From positions 1 through 54,093 of the forward strand of contig CANGVA010000015.1 in assembly GCA_947457395.1 (NCBI GenBank): a stretch of 54,093 bases of DNA, written 5' to 3'. The position numbers and the translations under genes are program-made. Below, in pieces: positions 1 to 9,545 of the stretch. The stretch is from Bacteroidota bacterium. Lineage in GTDB: Bacteria > Bacteroidota > Bacteroidia > UKL13-3. Within the stretch, counting starts at the first letter, position 1, and every line of letters begins with the position of its first letter. The notes under the pieces were generated by a model, which made no database searches, had not been told where the DNA came from, and saw only the letters and a list, made by a program, of their open reading frames with translations.

Positions 1-993
<993 letters not shown>

Positions 994-1052
994 AATATTC
1001 TAAAGTTTGAATGTGTTTTCTTTCAATAATATGTCAAAAGAACAAATGATCT

Positions 1053-1163
1053 TTACGGTGACTATAGCGATGGAGTCCACCTCTTCCCATTCCGAACAGA
1101 GTAGTTAAGCCCATCAGCGCAGATGATACTTGGATAAAACCTGGGAAAGTATGTCGTTGCCGA
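1053..1163 (+). rRNA. rrf: 5S ribosomal RNA
   Basis: A 5S rRNA gene follows the 23S gene by about 60 bases, as usual at the end of an rRNA operon. It begins with TTACGGTGACTATAGCG, has the conserved loop CCCATTCCGAACAGAG, and ends in CGTTGCCGAA, which pairs back to the 5' end. The ends are judged from that terminal helix and may shift by one or two bases. No tRNA gene is seen between 23S and 5S or after 5S. Confidence 0.93.
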
Positions 1164-1172
1164 AATTTTAAG

Positions 1173-1197
1173 AAAGCCGCCTTGTGCGGCTTTTTTT
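1173..1197 (+). terminator. rRNA operon terminator
   Basis: A perfect 7-bp stem (AAGCCGC / GCGGCTT) with a CTTGT loop is followed directly by a run of T. It sits about 10 bases after the 5S gene and reads as an intrinsic terminator of the rRNA operon. Confidence 0.9.
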
Positions 1198-1242
1198 ATT
1201 TCTAAATTCATAAATTATTCGCCTTTTCGTTTAAATTTACTA

Positions 1243-2493
1243 ATGGATTATCTTCAAAGGACCGGGGTATTTATCTTTAGCCTTTCTATTATTTCACTTT
1301 TTTGGGTAGAGTTGACTCCTGTTGTATTAAGTATTTCAATTATATTACTTGCAGCTTTAGCCATTACTAATATTATTGTAACAAGGATTATTGTATTTTA
1401 CAATCAAATCATTTTGGCATTTATCTTCTTCTTGTTTCTTCTATTGTCCGTATTGTTTTCTTCTAATCCTTTATATGGTTTTGAAAGAATTTTGATTAAG
1501 CTCCCAATCTTGGTATTAGTCATTGCAGCAGGAAGTATTCAATTGAGCAATTATTATATCAGATTAATAAGGTGCATCTTTATCTCAATTATTTATTTCA
1601 TTTCAATAGTTATGTTGTTTAATTATTTTTTAAACTACGAAGCTATTAATAAACTTTATGAAATGGGGCAAGTGATGCCTACTCCTATTCATCATATAAG
1701 GTATAGCATTTTGGTATTATTAGCTATACATTTCTTACTTCTTGACATACCTATTTCTCTATTTCAACTTAGATTATTTAGCTTTTTGAGACTGGCAGGT
1801 TTATTATTTTTAGTTGTTTTTATTCATGTTCTTGGTGTCCGAACCAGTTTAGTTGCTTTTTATGTTTTATTGATGTTCCATTTTTTTGTTTATTTGAAGG
1901 CCATACGTTTTAAATCTTACGGATTGTTTATTGGTATGGGCATATTGTTAGTGCTTGCAGGTATTTTAATAATCACTCCATCTGTAAGAATGAAAATTAA
2001 TGATACACAAAAGGATATATTAATTTATACAACTAATTCATATTCTAATCATGCTTCTATTTCTAAAAGAATCATTTCATACGAAGCCGCGATCTCAATA
2101 TGGAAAGAAAATAAAATCCTTGGATGTGGTATTGGCGACATAAAGGATGATACGGATCTTTTTTTCAGAGGCAGGAAAAATGATGTGGATGTGCCCATCT
2201 TACCACATAATCAGTTTCTTTTTTTTCTAGCAGCCACAGGATTAATTGGATTGTTTCTATTCGTTCTATTATTTTATTATCCACTCTTATCTAAGGAGTT
2301 TATTAATAACATATCTTTCAAAGGATATACTATTATAATATCGTTGGCTTTTATGACTGAGCCAATGCTTGAAACGCAGTTAGGTGTTGCTATTGTGATG
2401 ATATTCTATTCGCTAGAGCTAATTGAAACCCGAGAAAATTCAAAGACGCTTAAGGAATTTGTATTTAAGAAAAACCTCGCGAGAATTAATTAA
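1243..2493 (+). CDS. O-antigen ligase / polymerase-like membrane protein
   Basis: A 416-residue polytopic membrane protein with about ten hydrophobic segments and a larger polar loop at roughly residues 250-325. The late motif PHNQFLFFLAATGLIGLF (about 322-340) matches the Wzy_C / O-antigen ligase family, whose members join or polymerise surface glycans at the periplasmic face of the inner membrane. Ligase versus Wzy-type polymerase cannot be decided from sequence alone. The ATG at 1243 comes 45 bases after the rRNA terminator; TAAATTTA just upstream is a weak -7-like box. The 3' end overlaps the convergent family 2 glycosyltransferase by 54 bases. That neighbour and the heptosyltransferase at the far end of the window fit a surface-polysaccharide theme. 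Confidence 0.8.
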   Translation: MDYLQRTGVFIFSLSIISLFWVELTPVVLSISIILLAALAITNIIVTRIIVFYNQIILAFIFFLFLLLSVLFSSNPLYGFERILIKLPILVLVIAAGSIQLSNYYIRLIRCIFISIIYFISIVMLFNYFLNYEAINKLYEMGQVMPTPIHHIRYSILVLLAIHFLLLDIPISLFQLRLFSFLRLAGLLFLVVFIHVLGVRTSLVAFYVLLMFHFFVYLKAIRFKSYGLFIGMGILLVLAGILIITPSVRMKINDTQKDILIYTTNSYSNHASISKRIISYEAAISIWKENKILGCGIGDIKDDTDLFFRGRKNDVDVPILPHNQFLFFLAATGLIGLFLFVLLFYYPLLSKEFINNISFKGYTIIISLAFMTEPMLETQLGVAIVMIFYSLELIETRENSKTLKEFVFKKNLARIN

Positions 2494-3183
2494 AGCTATG
2501 ATGAGCCCAAGTTTGCCATCCAGAAAGCCAAACTTAATAAGATAATCTTTTATAAACTTAATTGACGGTTTGTAAATTAATTGAAAATAACATGCCTTCA
2601 CACCTTTTTGATGATAAGCTTCTGCTCCTATTCTAGCATAGCGCTCCGATTTTTGCTTGTGTTCCTCAATAGAAAGGTATGAGTAATGCAGAATATGGCC
2701 TTTTAAGTGATTAATTATTGAATCCGAAGATAGTTGAAAACGATCATGAGGATTAAGTCCCGTCCATTCACCATTTGTTTTATTCCAAAGCCTCAATTTT
2801 TTATCTGGATACCAGGCACCATGTTTAATCCATTGACCACAATAGTTATTCAACCGATTAATTTCATAGCCATTTGCATCTGGTTTTATGAGCACTCTAA
2901 GAATATTATTTTTCAGTTCCTCATCAACGGCTTCATCCGCATCTAAAGAAAGAACCCAGTTGTTTGAGGTTTTAGTTAGTACTAAATTCTTTTGTTGTAT
3001 ATGTCCAAGAAATGGTTGGTAATATACTTTTGCCCCTAAAACCTGTGCAATATTTACTGTTTCATCAGTAGATCCAGAATCTAGCACAATGATCTCTGAT
3101 GCAAAGTCCTTAACGCTATTTATGCATCGAGCAATATTTCTTTCTTCGTTATATGTAATAATAGCTACGCTTAACTTATTCAT
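2440..3183 (-). CDS. family 2 glycosyltransferase (WaaE/KdtX-like)
   Basis: A 247-residue GT-A fold transferase of the single-domain kind often annotated as LPS core glycosyltransferase WaaE/KdtX. It shows the N-terminal SVAIITYNEERNIARCINS, the nucleotide-binding LDSGSTDETV (34-43), and the DxD metal site within LSLDADEAVDEEL (DAD at 81-83). It should move a sugar from a nucleotide donor to a lipid-linked or LPS acceptor at the cytoplasmic side of the inner membrane; donor and acceptor are not predictable. It is the last gene of a minus-strand operon, and its ATG overlaps the stop of the LysM gene by four bases (ATGA). Its 3' end runs 54 bases into the end of the convergent O-antigen-ligase gene. 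Confidence 0.88.
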   Translation of the reverse strand: MNKLSVAIITYNEERNIARCINSVKDFASEIIVLDSGSTDETVNIAQVLGAKVYYQPFLGHIQQKNLVLTKTSNNWVLSLDADEAVDEELKNNILRVLIKPDANGYEINRLNNYCGQWIKHGAWYPDKKLRLWNKTNGEWTGLNPHDRFQLSSDSIINHLKGHILHYSYLSIEEHKQKSERYARIGAEAYHQKGVKACYFQLIYKPSIKFIKDYLIKFGFLDGKLGLIIALINSREVFLKYKFLKRL

Positions 3184-4016
3184 GGACTTGCATATTTTAA
3201 TTGAATACGAGTGAGACCCTTTTCGGCACCTAGTAGCGAGCAGTGGTAGGTTCCCAGGGACAAAATGAAATTTGAGCTGTTTTTTCGAAGGTAGTTTCCT
3301 GTTATTTTTATCAGAATTTGTTTATTGTTTTCCAGATTTGTAACTAATACAAATGAACCTTCAGGTAAATCCTTATGAAGTGCTATAAGTTCTTCCTCCA
3401 TTGCCTGAAGATATCCTGACTCCTCCGTTAGGTTATCCTGATTTATTATTGCACTCTCAGAGCCATAGCTTGCTGCTTTTGTGGAGTTTGGTTTGTTCCA
3501 TGATTCATATGGTTTTATTACCGCTAATTGACTAATTATGAGATCCTGCCCAGTTTCAATTCTGTTGGTTTTTAGTCCGTTCCATTTAATCAAATCTTGG
3601 GTACTGATTTTATACTTAGCCGCGATTTTGAATATGGTTTCTCCTGCTATGACGGTATGCATGCGTGGACTTTCTTTCTTTACTTCATCCGAATTGGCAT
3701 GTGCATCATTTATCTTTTTAATTGAATCATTCTGTAATTTTTGTTGTACGATAGGGTTTTGCGGAATGAGTATTTCCTGACCCTTTTTAAGTTTATTAAA
3801 ATCAATACCCTTATTTAATGATTTAAGTGAATTAAGATCTACATTATAAATTCGCGTAAGTTCAAGAGCGGTTTGACCATTTTTAACCTGATGCTTGAAA
3901 AATGACTTGCCGTTAACGAGTATCACACCTGTTGAATCAAGACTCTGAGCATATATTCCTATACTGAATAATACTTTTAGAATAAGTACAGATATATATT
4001 TAATGCACTTCGTCAT
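3180..4016 (-). CDS. secreted LysM-repeat protein
   Basis: A 278-residue protein with an N-terminal signal peptide ending near IGIYAQ (24) and two LysM modules at about 41-85 and 120-162, joined by a polar linker. LysM modules bind the glycan backbone of peptidoglycan, so a periplasmic cell-wall role is likely. The C-terminal third (about 190-278, with NLENNKQILIKITGNYL) has no catalytic motif that I recognise; it may be a small beta domain like those of Bacteroidota LysM/RlpA-like proteins. It overlaps its neighbours on both sides by four bases, which indicates translational coupling inside the operon. Confidence 0.82.
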   Translation of the reverse strand: MTKCIKYISVLILKVLFSIGIYAQSLDSTGVILVNGKSFFKHQVKNGQTALELTRIYNVDLNSLKSLNKGIDFNKLKKGQEILIPQNPIVQQKLQNDSIKKINDAHANSDEVKKESPRMHTVIAGETIFKIAAKYKISTQDLIKWNGLKTNRIETGQDLIISQLAVIKPYESWNKPNSTKAASYGSESAIINQDNLTEESGYLQAMEEELIALHKDLPEGSFVLVTNLENNKQILIKITGNYLRKNSSNFILSLGTYHCSLLGAEKGLTRIQLKYASP

Positions 4017-4318
4017 TTAACTGTTTCAATTATAATTGTGGACCAAGCTACTGGTTTATCATTAAACAGGACTTTTATTTGATTCCATGTTTTATTGAAT
4101 AATTCAGATTCCCTATAATTTTCCAAGGCTTCTGTATTATCCCATTCACTAATCGTAAAGAGTATATCTTTCTGTGAATCATCATGGAGCAGCAACAGGC
4201 TTCTGCAACCAGGAAAAGAAGCAATCTGTGATTTTGATTCATTGAATACCTTCATAAAATCTGCTAATTTTTCCTGTTTAAATGACAAACGAACAATTCT
4301 CTTAATCATAAAATTCAA
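4013..4318 (-). CDS. ABM (antibiotic biosynthesis monooxygenase)-domain protein
   Basis: A 101-residue protein with the dimeric alpha-beta barrel ABM pattern: IVRLSFKQEKLADFMKVFNES near the start and a central ISEWDNTEALENYRES segment. The family includes quinol monooxygenases and haem-degrading enzymes as well as many proteins with no known reaction. No substrate can be assigned here, and the haem-handling residues of IsdG types are not evident. The gene overlaps the upstream SAM hydroxide adenosyltransferase-like gene by 17 bases and the downstream LysM gene by 4. MIKRIV, three residues in, is an equally good start. Confidence 0.8.
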   Translation of the reverse strand: MNFMIKRIVRLSFKQEKLADFMKVFNESKSQIASFPGCRSLLLLHDDSQKDILFTISEWDNTEALENYRESELFNKTWNQIKVLFNDKPVAWSTIIIETVK

Positions 4319-5072
4319 TTATTATGGGTGCGCCAATTTTAAAGCCTAGTAATTGTGCTGCATTACCTTCATTTATTGCAATTTCTAGCAAGTTTAGACT
4401 ATTAAATAAAGCCAATTCAGTTCCGGGTTTCACTGACTGATATGAATCCGAAATGTTGTTTATGTAAAGTTTTCTTCGCAGAACTATGCGGAATTTACTT
4501 TTATTTTGCCTCCTATCTTCGAAAAGTTCGCGTGTAATATTACTTATTACATTATCATAGCCATCTATATATACTACGCCACCTCTTAGTATGTTCTCTT
4601 CAATGACAGGCATCTGCAATTGCAGGCGGTTTGCAGGAAAATCAATTGAAATAAGTGATTCTGTCTGATTGTTGATTATTGACGATATAGCTGTAGGAAA
4701 TGAATCTAATTCCGGAAATGAATTAAGGTCTGATTCGACATTTATTTTATAGAACTTAACTTCCGAATTGTCGGGAAAAATAAGTGATATAAGTCCGTTA
4801 TCAAATGCTATATAGTACTGTTGGTTTGCAAAGGCAATTATTAATTGGTTTGAATTAGTTGGCCCTGTACTTATAAGATGAATGGTTTTTTCCGGGAAGT
4901 AGTGGGCAGCGTTTTTTACAACAAAAGCGGCTTTAATTATATTATGAGGTTCAATTGAATGATCAAAGTCAACCAAAACTGTATTTGGCAGTTCTTGAAG
5001 GATTTTTCCTTTAAGAGCAGCCAGATAAACATTGCTCTCGCCATAATCAGTTGTTAGTGTGACGATTGGCAT
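4302..5072 (-). CDS. SAM hydroxide adenosyltransferase-like protein (DUF62)
   Basis: A 256-residue member of the SAM-dependent chlorinase/fluorinase/hydroxide adenosyltransferase superfamily. The N-terminus VTLTTDYGESNVYLAALKG, the middle FDNGLISLIF, and the C-terminal GGVVYIDGYDNVISNITRELF and GTELALFNSLNLLEIAINEGNA match the two-domain fold. Classical enzymes convert SAM to adenosine and methionine with an Asp-Arg-His triad, the first two residues lying in a DPGVGTxRR loop. That loop reads ISTGPTNSNQLII here, so the usual catalytic Asp and Arg are not visible and activity is uncertain. It is the first gene of a four-gene minus operon, behind a good Bacteroidota-type promoter at 5152-5180. 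Confidence 0.82.
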   Translation of the reverse strand: MPIVTLTTDYGESNVYLAALKGKILQELPNTVLVDFDHSIEPHNIIKAAFVVKNAAHYFPEKTIHLISTGPTNSNQLIIAFANQQYYIAFDNGLISLIFPDNSEVKFYKINVESDLNSFPELDSFPTAISSIINNQTESLISIDFPANRLQLQMPVIEENILRGGVVYIDGYDNVISNITRELFEDRRQNKSKFRIVLRRKLYINNISDSYQSVKPGTELALFNSLNLLEIAINEGNAAQLLGFKIGAPIIIEFYD

Positions 5073-5151
5073 ATTAATTATTCACAGGTAATCTTGAAAT
5101 ATTTAAGTTTAAAGTAAGATAATATTATCATGCTTGCTATTATATTCGTAA

Positions 5152-5180
5152 CAAAAATATCTATAGAATATAGTAATCAA
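5152..5180 (-). promoter_or_regulatory. Bacteroidota-type promoter for the 5072-2440 operon
   Basis: Read on the minus strand, TTG (5178-5180) and TATTTTTG (5152-5159) are separated by 18 bases. This fits the Bacteroidota -33 TTG / -7 TAnnTTTG consensus. It would give a leader of roughly 70-75 bases ahead of the ATG at 5072. Confidence 0.5.
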
Positions 5181-5198
5181 TAATAATTTTTTCTACGA

Positions 5199-6155
5199 TT
5201 GGTAAATAAAGAGGTTAGTATTGAACATTCTGAGCCAACAGCTTTGCTAGGAGTGCATAATTCAAATCTGAAAATTATTCAGAAGTTTTTCCCTAAGCTT
5301 AAAATTGTTTCGCGGGGTCATCAGCTTATAGTTAGCGGGGAGCTAAAGCAATTAGAGGTTTTTGAACACAAGCTAGCTGAGCTGGAGCGTTTTTTAGTAG
5401 AATCAGGCACCCTATCGGCCATACAAGCTGAAAGTATTCTTAATAGAGGTATTAACAACACAGCTCCACCGCCTACTTTAGGTGCAGAAGATCACATTAT
5501 TTTATATGGTAATGGAGGTAAGGTTATAAGAGCTAAGACACCAAATCAGCGTAAAATGGTAGACTTGATTGGTAAGAATGACATATTGTTTGCAATAGGA
5601 CCTGCCGGTACCGGGAAAACCTATACAGCAGTTGCTTTGGCAGTAAAGGCGCTTAAAAATAAAGAGATTAAGAGAATAATTCTAGCCAGGCCTGCTGTAG
5701 AAGCTGGAGAAAATCTAGGGTTTTTACCCGGTGATTTAAAGGAAAAGATTGATCCTTACCTGAGGCCTCTCTATGATGCACTTGATGATATGATTCCACC
5801 GGAGAAATTGAAAACCTATATTGAAAGTAGGACTATTGAAATTGCACCAATGGCATTCATGCGAGGCCGCACTTTAGATCATGCTTATGTAATTTTAGAT
5901 GAGGCGCAGAACGCTACAGATCTTCAACTAAAGATGTTTTTAACCAGAATGGGGCCAAACGCAAAATTTATTATTACCGGAGACATAACGCAGATTGATT
6001 TGCCTAAAAAGCAGCAATCTGGTTTGCTCAAGGCGGTGAAAATTTTAAAAGATATTGATGGGATTGAGTTTGCATATTTGAACTTTGAAGATGTAGTTAG
6101 GCATAAGCTAGTCCGTAGCATTATTAAGGCATACGATCAACACCACGAACAATAA
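5199..6155 (+). CDS. phoH: PhoH-like ATPase
   Basis: A 318-residue cytoplasmic P-loop ATPase of the PhoH family, which is linked to RNA handling and stress; the exact reaction is not settled. An N-terminal KH-like segment (about 22-70, NLKIIQKFFPKLKIVSRG) precedes the ATPase domain. That domain has Walker A GPAGTGKT (134-141), Walker B VILDEAQNA (about 231) and ITGDITQIDLP. The start is TTG at 5199, because no in-frame ATG lies before the conserved N-terminus. The length is normal for the family. purC begins 9 bases after the stop, so the two probably share a transcript. Confidence 0.93.
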   Translation: MVNKEVSIEHSEPTALLGVHNSNLKIIQKFFPKLKIVSRGHQLIVSGELKQLEVFEHKLAELERFLVESGTLSAIQAESILNRGINNTAPPPTLGAEDHIILYGNGGKVIRAKTPNQRKMVDLIGKNDILFAIGPAGTGKTYTAVALAVKALKNKEIKRIILARPAVEAGENLGFLPGDLKEKIDPYLRPLYDALDDMIPPEKLKTYIESRTIEIAPMAFMRGRTLDHAYVILDEAQNATDLQLKMFLTRMGPNAKFIITGDITQIDLPKKQQSGLLKAVKILKDIDGIEFAYLNFEDVVRHKLVRSIIKAYDQHHEQ

Positions 6156-6164
6156 GAATATATT

Positions 6165-7118
6165 ATGGAGAATGCGCTTGTATCAACAAATTACTTTTTT
6201 AAAAATCAGACTGGATTTTACAGAGGTAAGGTTAGGGATGTGTATAACATTAACGATGAATTGCTGGTAGTGATTGCATGCGACCGCATCTCTGCTTTTG
6301 ATGTAGTGCTTAAAAGGGCCATTCCTTACAAAGGCCAGGTGCTTAATCAAATTGCATCTTTCTTTCTCGATATGGCAAGTGCAGAAGTTCCAGTTTGGAA
6401 AATTGCAAGCCCTGATCCAAATGTAACTATTGGAGCTACGTGTAAACCTTATAAAGTTGAGATGGTTATCAGAGGTTATTTAGCAGGCCATGCTTGGCGT
6501 GAATATAAATTAGGGAAAAGGAGTGTTTGTGGCGTTACTTTGCCAGAAGGCTTGAGAGAAAATGACCGATTGCATACCCCAATTATTACACCTACAATAA
6601 AAGCAGATAAAGGGCATGACGAAGATATATCAAGAGAGGAAATCCTAAAGCAGGGATTGATTGCGGAGGATGAATACACCCAGTTGGAAGCATACACACA
6701 TAAGCTATATGAAATGGGTAGTAATAAGGCAAATCAGCAAGGCCTTATTTTAGTAGATACGAAGTATGAATTTGGTAATAAAGACGGTAAAATTATGCTA
6801 ATTGATGAGATACATACACCTGATTCATCTCGTTATTTTTACGCTGATACATATGAAGCTATTCAAAATAAAGACCAGCAGCAACGTCAATTATCAAAAG
6901 AATTTGTAAGACAATGGCTGATTGAGAATGGTTTCAGAGGAAATCCAGGAGAGTTGCAACCTGATATGAGTGATGAGTTTGTGCAAAGTATAACAGACCG
7001 TTATATAGAACTATTTGAACGAATAACAGGTGAGAAATTTCTTAAAGCTGATTACTCCAACATCGAAAAACGAATAGAAAATAAAGTTAATCAATATTTA
7101 AATCAACTACATTCATGA
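6165..7118 (+). CDS. purC: phosphoribosylaminoimidazole-succinocarboxamide synthase
   Basis: A 317-residue SAICAR synthetase that joins aspartate to CAIR with ATP in de novo purine synthesis. Recognisable blocks are the GKVRDVY nucleotide loop near residue 20, [19 protein letters not shown], the conserved VRGYL-type stretch (here [14 protein letters not shown]), and [11 protein letters not shown] followed by [13 protein letters not shown]. The length is that of the longer PurC type found in Bacteroidota and eukaryotes. It lies 9 bases after phoH. Its stop overlaps the ATG of the next gene (ATGA), although that gene's product, a secreted T9SS protein, has no evident link with purines. Confidence 0.96.
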   Translation: MENALVSTNYFFKNQTGFYRGKVRDVYNINDELLVVIACDRISAFDVVLKRAIPYKGQVLNQIASFFLDMASAEVPVWKIASPDPNVTIGATCKPYKVEMVIRGYLAGHAWREYKLGKRSVCGVTLPEGLRENDRLHTPIITPTIKADKGHDEDISREEILKQGLIAEDEYTQLEAYTHKLYEMGSNKANQQGLILVDTKYEFGNKDGKIMLIDEIHTPDSSRYFYADTYEAIQNKDQQQRQLSKEFVRQWLIENGFRGNPGELQPDMSDEFVQSITDRYIELFERITGEKFLKADYSNIEKRIENKVNQYLNQLHS

Positions 7119-8458
7119 AAAAACTACTACTCAACTCAGTTTTAATTTATGCATTTACTTCGTTAAATGCCCAAAACGTTACTACTCTTTATGGTAACGG
7201 TACACAAGGTGCTACTGTGCCAGCTACATCATCAGTTTCAACAGCGAGTTTTAATGCACCTTATGCATTAGCTTTTGATAATAATAATCGCATATGGGTA
7301 TTGGAGAAAGATGGTAACAGGGTAAGAATGATTGATAGAAATGCGGGGCAGGTAATTGCCAGGGTTGGTTCATTAAGCTCAGGTGCAGGCAACACAAACG
7401 CCACCGGATTGCTTGCAAAGTTTAATATACCCAGATCCATTCTGATTGATACTTTGGGCAGAATATTGGTGAGTGATGAGCAAAATAACTGTATCAGGGC
7501 TATTTCTCCTTTTCAAAATATTGGTACTGTCCAGTCTGTTACTACCTATGCAGGAATAAATAATGATATTGGTGGACTTAAAGATACCTTAATGGCATTT
7601 GCAGAATTTAATATGCCTGCAGGCATGATTAAAGATGCAGCGGGAAATATCTATCTGGCAGATGCAGGCAATCATGCTATAAGAAAAATAAGTAATGCTG
7701 GCGTAGTTAGCACTATCGCAGGAGATGGCGTTGCAGGATACGTTGAAGGGAGTAAGGACAGTGCAAGATTTATAAATCCGATGGCCTTATTGTTACTGGA
7801 TGCAAATAATCTTCTTGTTGCTGATCAGGGAAATGCCCGTATCAGGAAGATTAATTTAGTTACCGGCATGGTTAGTACATTTGCAGGTGATGGGATGAAT
7901 GATTTTGATGACGGCACGCTATTAACTGCATCATTTATGTCACCAATTGGACTTACAAAAGATAATGCAGGAAATATATACGTGAGTGAGGGGATGCCAG
8001 GTCATACCATTCGTAAAATATCTGGAAATAATGTAACAACTTTTGCAGGTAAAGCAGATACTGATGGAGACATTGATGGGTTAGGTACTAATGCACGCTT
8101 CAATGATCCGGCCTATATTTATTTTTCCGATAGTACATTGTATGTATGTGATGCCGGCAATCATAAAATTAAGAGAATAACGTTACCTGCCAGTTCGCCA
8201 ACTTCATTATCTGAGTTAAATAGTCATTCAATACTTCACGCTTTCCCAAATCCATTTAATGATTATTTTAACGTTGAAGTTCATTCAGCAAATGCTAACT
8301 ATACAGTGATTGACCTTTCAGGGAAACAGGTGCTAGTCGGAACACTTAATCATGGGGTTCAAAAAATCAATGCCTCAAGCCTAGCAGAAGGGATGTATAT
8401 CTTTAATCTTGATTCAGAAGAAGGTAGGCAAATAATTAAGCTGGTTAAAAAACCTTAG
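7115..8458 (+). CDS. NHL-repeat secreted protein with T9SS sorting domain
   Basis: A 447-residue protein with a signal peptide ([20 protein letters not shown]). The body, about residues 40-360, is built of roughly five or six NHL-type blades; a typical one reads [20 protein letters not shown] with a following TIAGDG turn. This predicts a beta-propeller. The last about 75 residues ([13 protein letters not shown] to [21 protein letters not shown]) are a type A T9SS sorting domain, so the protein should be exported across the outer membrane and anchored or released there. Ligand and role are unknown. The ATG overlaps the purC stop by four bases. The first 18 coding bases are identical to those of the T9SS gene at 28423. 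Confidence 0.88.
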   Translation: MKKLLLNSVLIYAFTSLNAQNVTTLYGNGTQGATVPATSSVSTASFNAPYALAFDNNNRIWVLEKDGNRVRMIDRNAGQVIARVGSLSSGAGNTNATGLLAKFNIPRSILIDTLGRILVSDEQNNCIRAISPFQNIGTVQSVTTYAGINNDIGGLKDTLMAFAEFNMPAGMIKDAAGNIYLADAGNHAIRKISNAGVVSTIAGDGVAGYVEGSKDSARFINPMALLLLDANNLLVADQGNARIRKINLVTGMVSTFAGDGMNDFDDGTLLTASFMSPIGLTKDNAGNIYVSEGMPGHTIRKISGNNVTTFAGKADTDGDIDGLGTNARFNDPAYIYFSDSTLYVCDAGNHKIKRITLPASSPTSLSELNSHSILHAFPNPFNDYFNVEVHSANANYTVIDLSGKQVLVGTLNHGVQKINASSLAEGMYIFNLDSEEGRQIIKLVKKP

Positions 8459-8464
8459 CATTTG

Positions 8465-8532
8465 AAGTGCTTGTCTGTTTAGCTGAAGCTATGCTAATTC
8501 TTTCTTCATCATAAAGCAGCAGACAAGCACTT
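8465..8532. terminator. long inverted repeat between convergent genes
   Basis: AAGTGCTTGTCTG (8465-8477) and its exact reverse complement CAGACAAGCACTT (8520-8532) form a 13-bp perfect stem around a 42-base loop. The loop itself can fold a small TAGC-TGAA-GCTA hairpin. It lies between the stops of two convergent genes and is followed by T-rich DNA on the plus side, so it may act as a two-way terminator. The large loop makes it atypical. Confidence 0.55.
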
Positions 8533-8601
8533 TTAAGTTTTGCATTTTATCACCGCTAAATGCCGTATCATAAACTGTTATTGACTTTGCAGAGTTAATG
8601 T

Positions 8602-9462
8602 TTAATGATACTCACTAAAAAGCTGATTAGCGATTAGCATGGATGCATTAAAATTTTCTTCCTCAATGTTGGTTTGCTCATTTTTTTGGCTGAAGTAAGC
8701 CAGTAGATTTTCGGTTGCCATATTGCCGGTTAGTTTATCTGTTGCCATTGGGCAGCCACCATAACCTTTCAACGCACCATCAAATCGTTTACATCCACTT
8801 GTGTATGCGGCCTCTATTTTTTCATGCCAGGTTTGAGGGGTTGTGTGTAGGTGTGCGCCAAATTCGATATTTGGAAATACGGGAATAAGATTTCTAAACA
8901 AATAGCTAATAGATTCTGGGTTTGCGATACCAACGGTATCAGATAGCGAAATAATTTTTACGCCTAGTTTGTCCATTTCAGCAACCCATTTTTCCGCTAC
9001 TTCGGTACTCCACGGATCACCATAAGGATTTCCAAATCCCATCGAAATATAGACCACCAGTTCTTTGCCGGTGCTTGCACATATCTGTTGAATTTGTTCC
9101 ACATTAGCCAGTGATTCAGCAATGCCTGTATTCGTATTCCTTCTTTGAAACGTTTCAGAGATGGAAAAGGGGAATCCTAGGTAGCTAATCTCCGGATAAG
9201 CTGATGCAGTTTCTGCGCCTCTAATATTTGCGATAATTGCCAGTAATTTACTCTTTGTCTTGCTTAATTCCAGTGAGGATAAAACTTCTGCTGTGTCTTG
9301 CATTTGAGGAATAGCTTTTGGTGAAACGAAGCTACCAAAGTCTATGGTATCGAAACCAACTTTAAGCAATTGATTGATATAATGTATCTTCTTATGAGTT
9401 GGTACAAAAGCATGCAAACCTTGCATGGCATCACGTGGACATTCAATAATTTTTATTGACAT
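8602..9462 (-). CDS. mvaB: hydroxymethylglutaryl-CoA lyase
   Basis: A 286-residue TIM-barrel lyase that splits HMG-CoA into acetyl-CoA and acetoacetate, the last step of leucine breakdown. Family residues are present: the N-terminal ECPRDAMQ with the metal and catalytic Asp/Arg pair, the metal-binding HxH in FGAHLHTT, LSDTVGIANP, and the active-site Cys in GGCPMA followed by GNMATENL. PRDAMQ replaces the more usual PRDGLQ, a mild change. It stands alone on the minus strand and diverges from the DUF349 gene. A -7-like box at 9493-9500 would give a short leader. No other leucine-pathway gene is next to it, though etfBA lies 13 kb away. Confidence 0.92.
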   Translation of the reverse strand: MSIKIIECPRDAMQGLHAFVPTHKKIHYINQLLKVGFDTIDFGSFVSPKAIPQMQDTAEVLSSLELSKTKSKLLAIIANIRGAETASAYPEISYLGFPFSISETFQRRNTNTGIAESLANVEQIQQICASTGKELVVYISMGFGNPYGDPWSTEVAEKWVAEMDKLGVKIISLSDTVGIANPESISYLFRNLIPVFPNIEFGAHLHTTPQTWHEKIEAAYTSGCKRFDGALKGYGGCPMATDKLTGNMATENLLAYFSQKNEQTNIEEENFNASMLIANQLFSEYH

Positions 9463-9492
9463 TTTAAATTAAAAATGAAGGCTTTTAGAGCA

Positions 9493-9500
9493 CAAAATTA
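9493..9500 (-). promoter_or_regulatory. -7 box for HMG-CoA lyase gene
   Basis: On the minus strand this reads TAATTTTG, a full match to TAnnTTTG, 31 bases before the ATG at 9462. No clear TTG is present at the -33 distance, so the support is partial. Confidence 0.35.
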
Positions 9501-9513
9501 GGTTTTTCTTGTT

Positions 9514-9521
9514 TACCTTTG
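9514..9521 (+). promoter_or_regulatory. -7 box for the DUF349 gene
   Basis: TACCTTTG matches TAnnTTTG exactly and lies 25 bases before the ATG at 9546. A possible TTG start at 9519 falls inside this box, which argues for the ATG as the real start. No -33 TTG is obvious. Confidence 0.35.
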
Positions 9522-9545
9522 AACTCCTTAGTGAAATTAGCTAAT

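Noticed and set aside
9519-9545. TTG 9519 as start of the DUF349 protein
   Set aside because: It lies within a TACCTTTG -7 box, so it would be upstream of the transcript; ATG 9546 is preferred.
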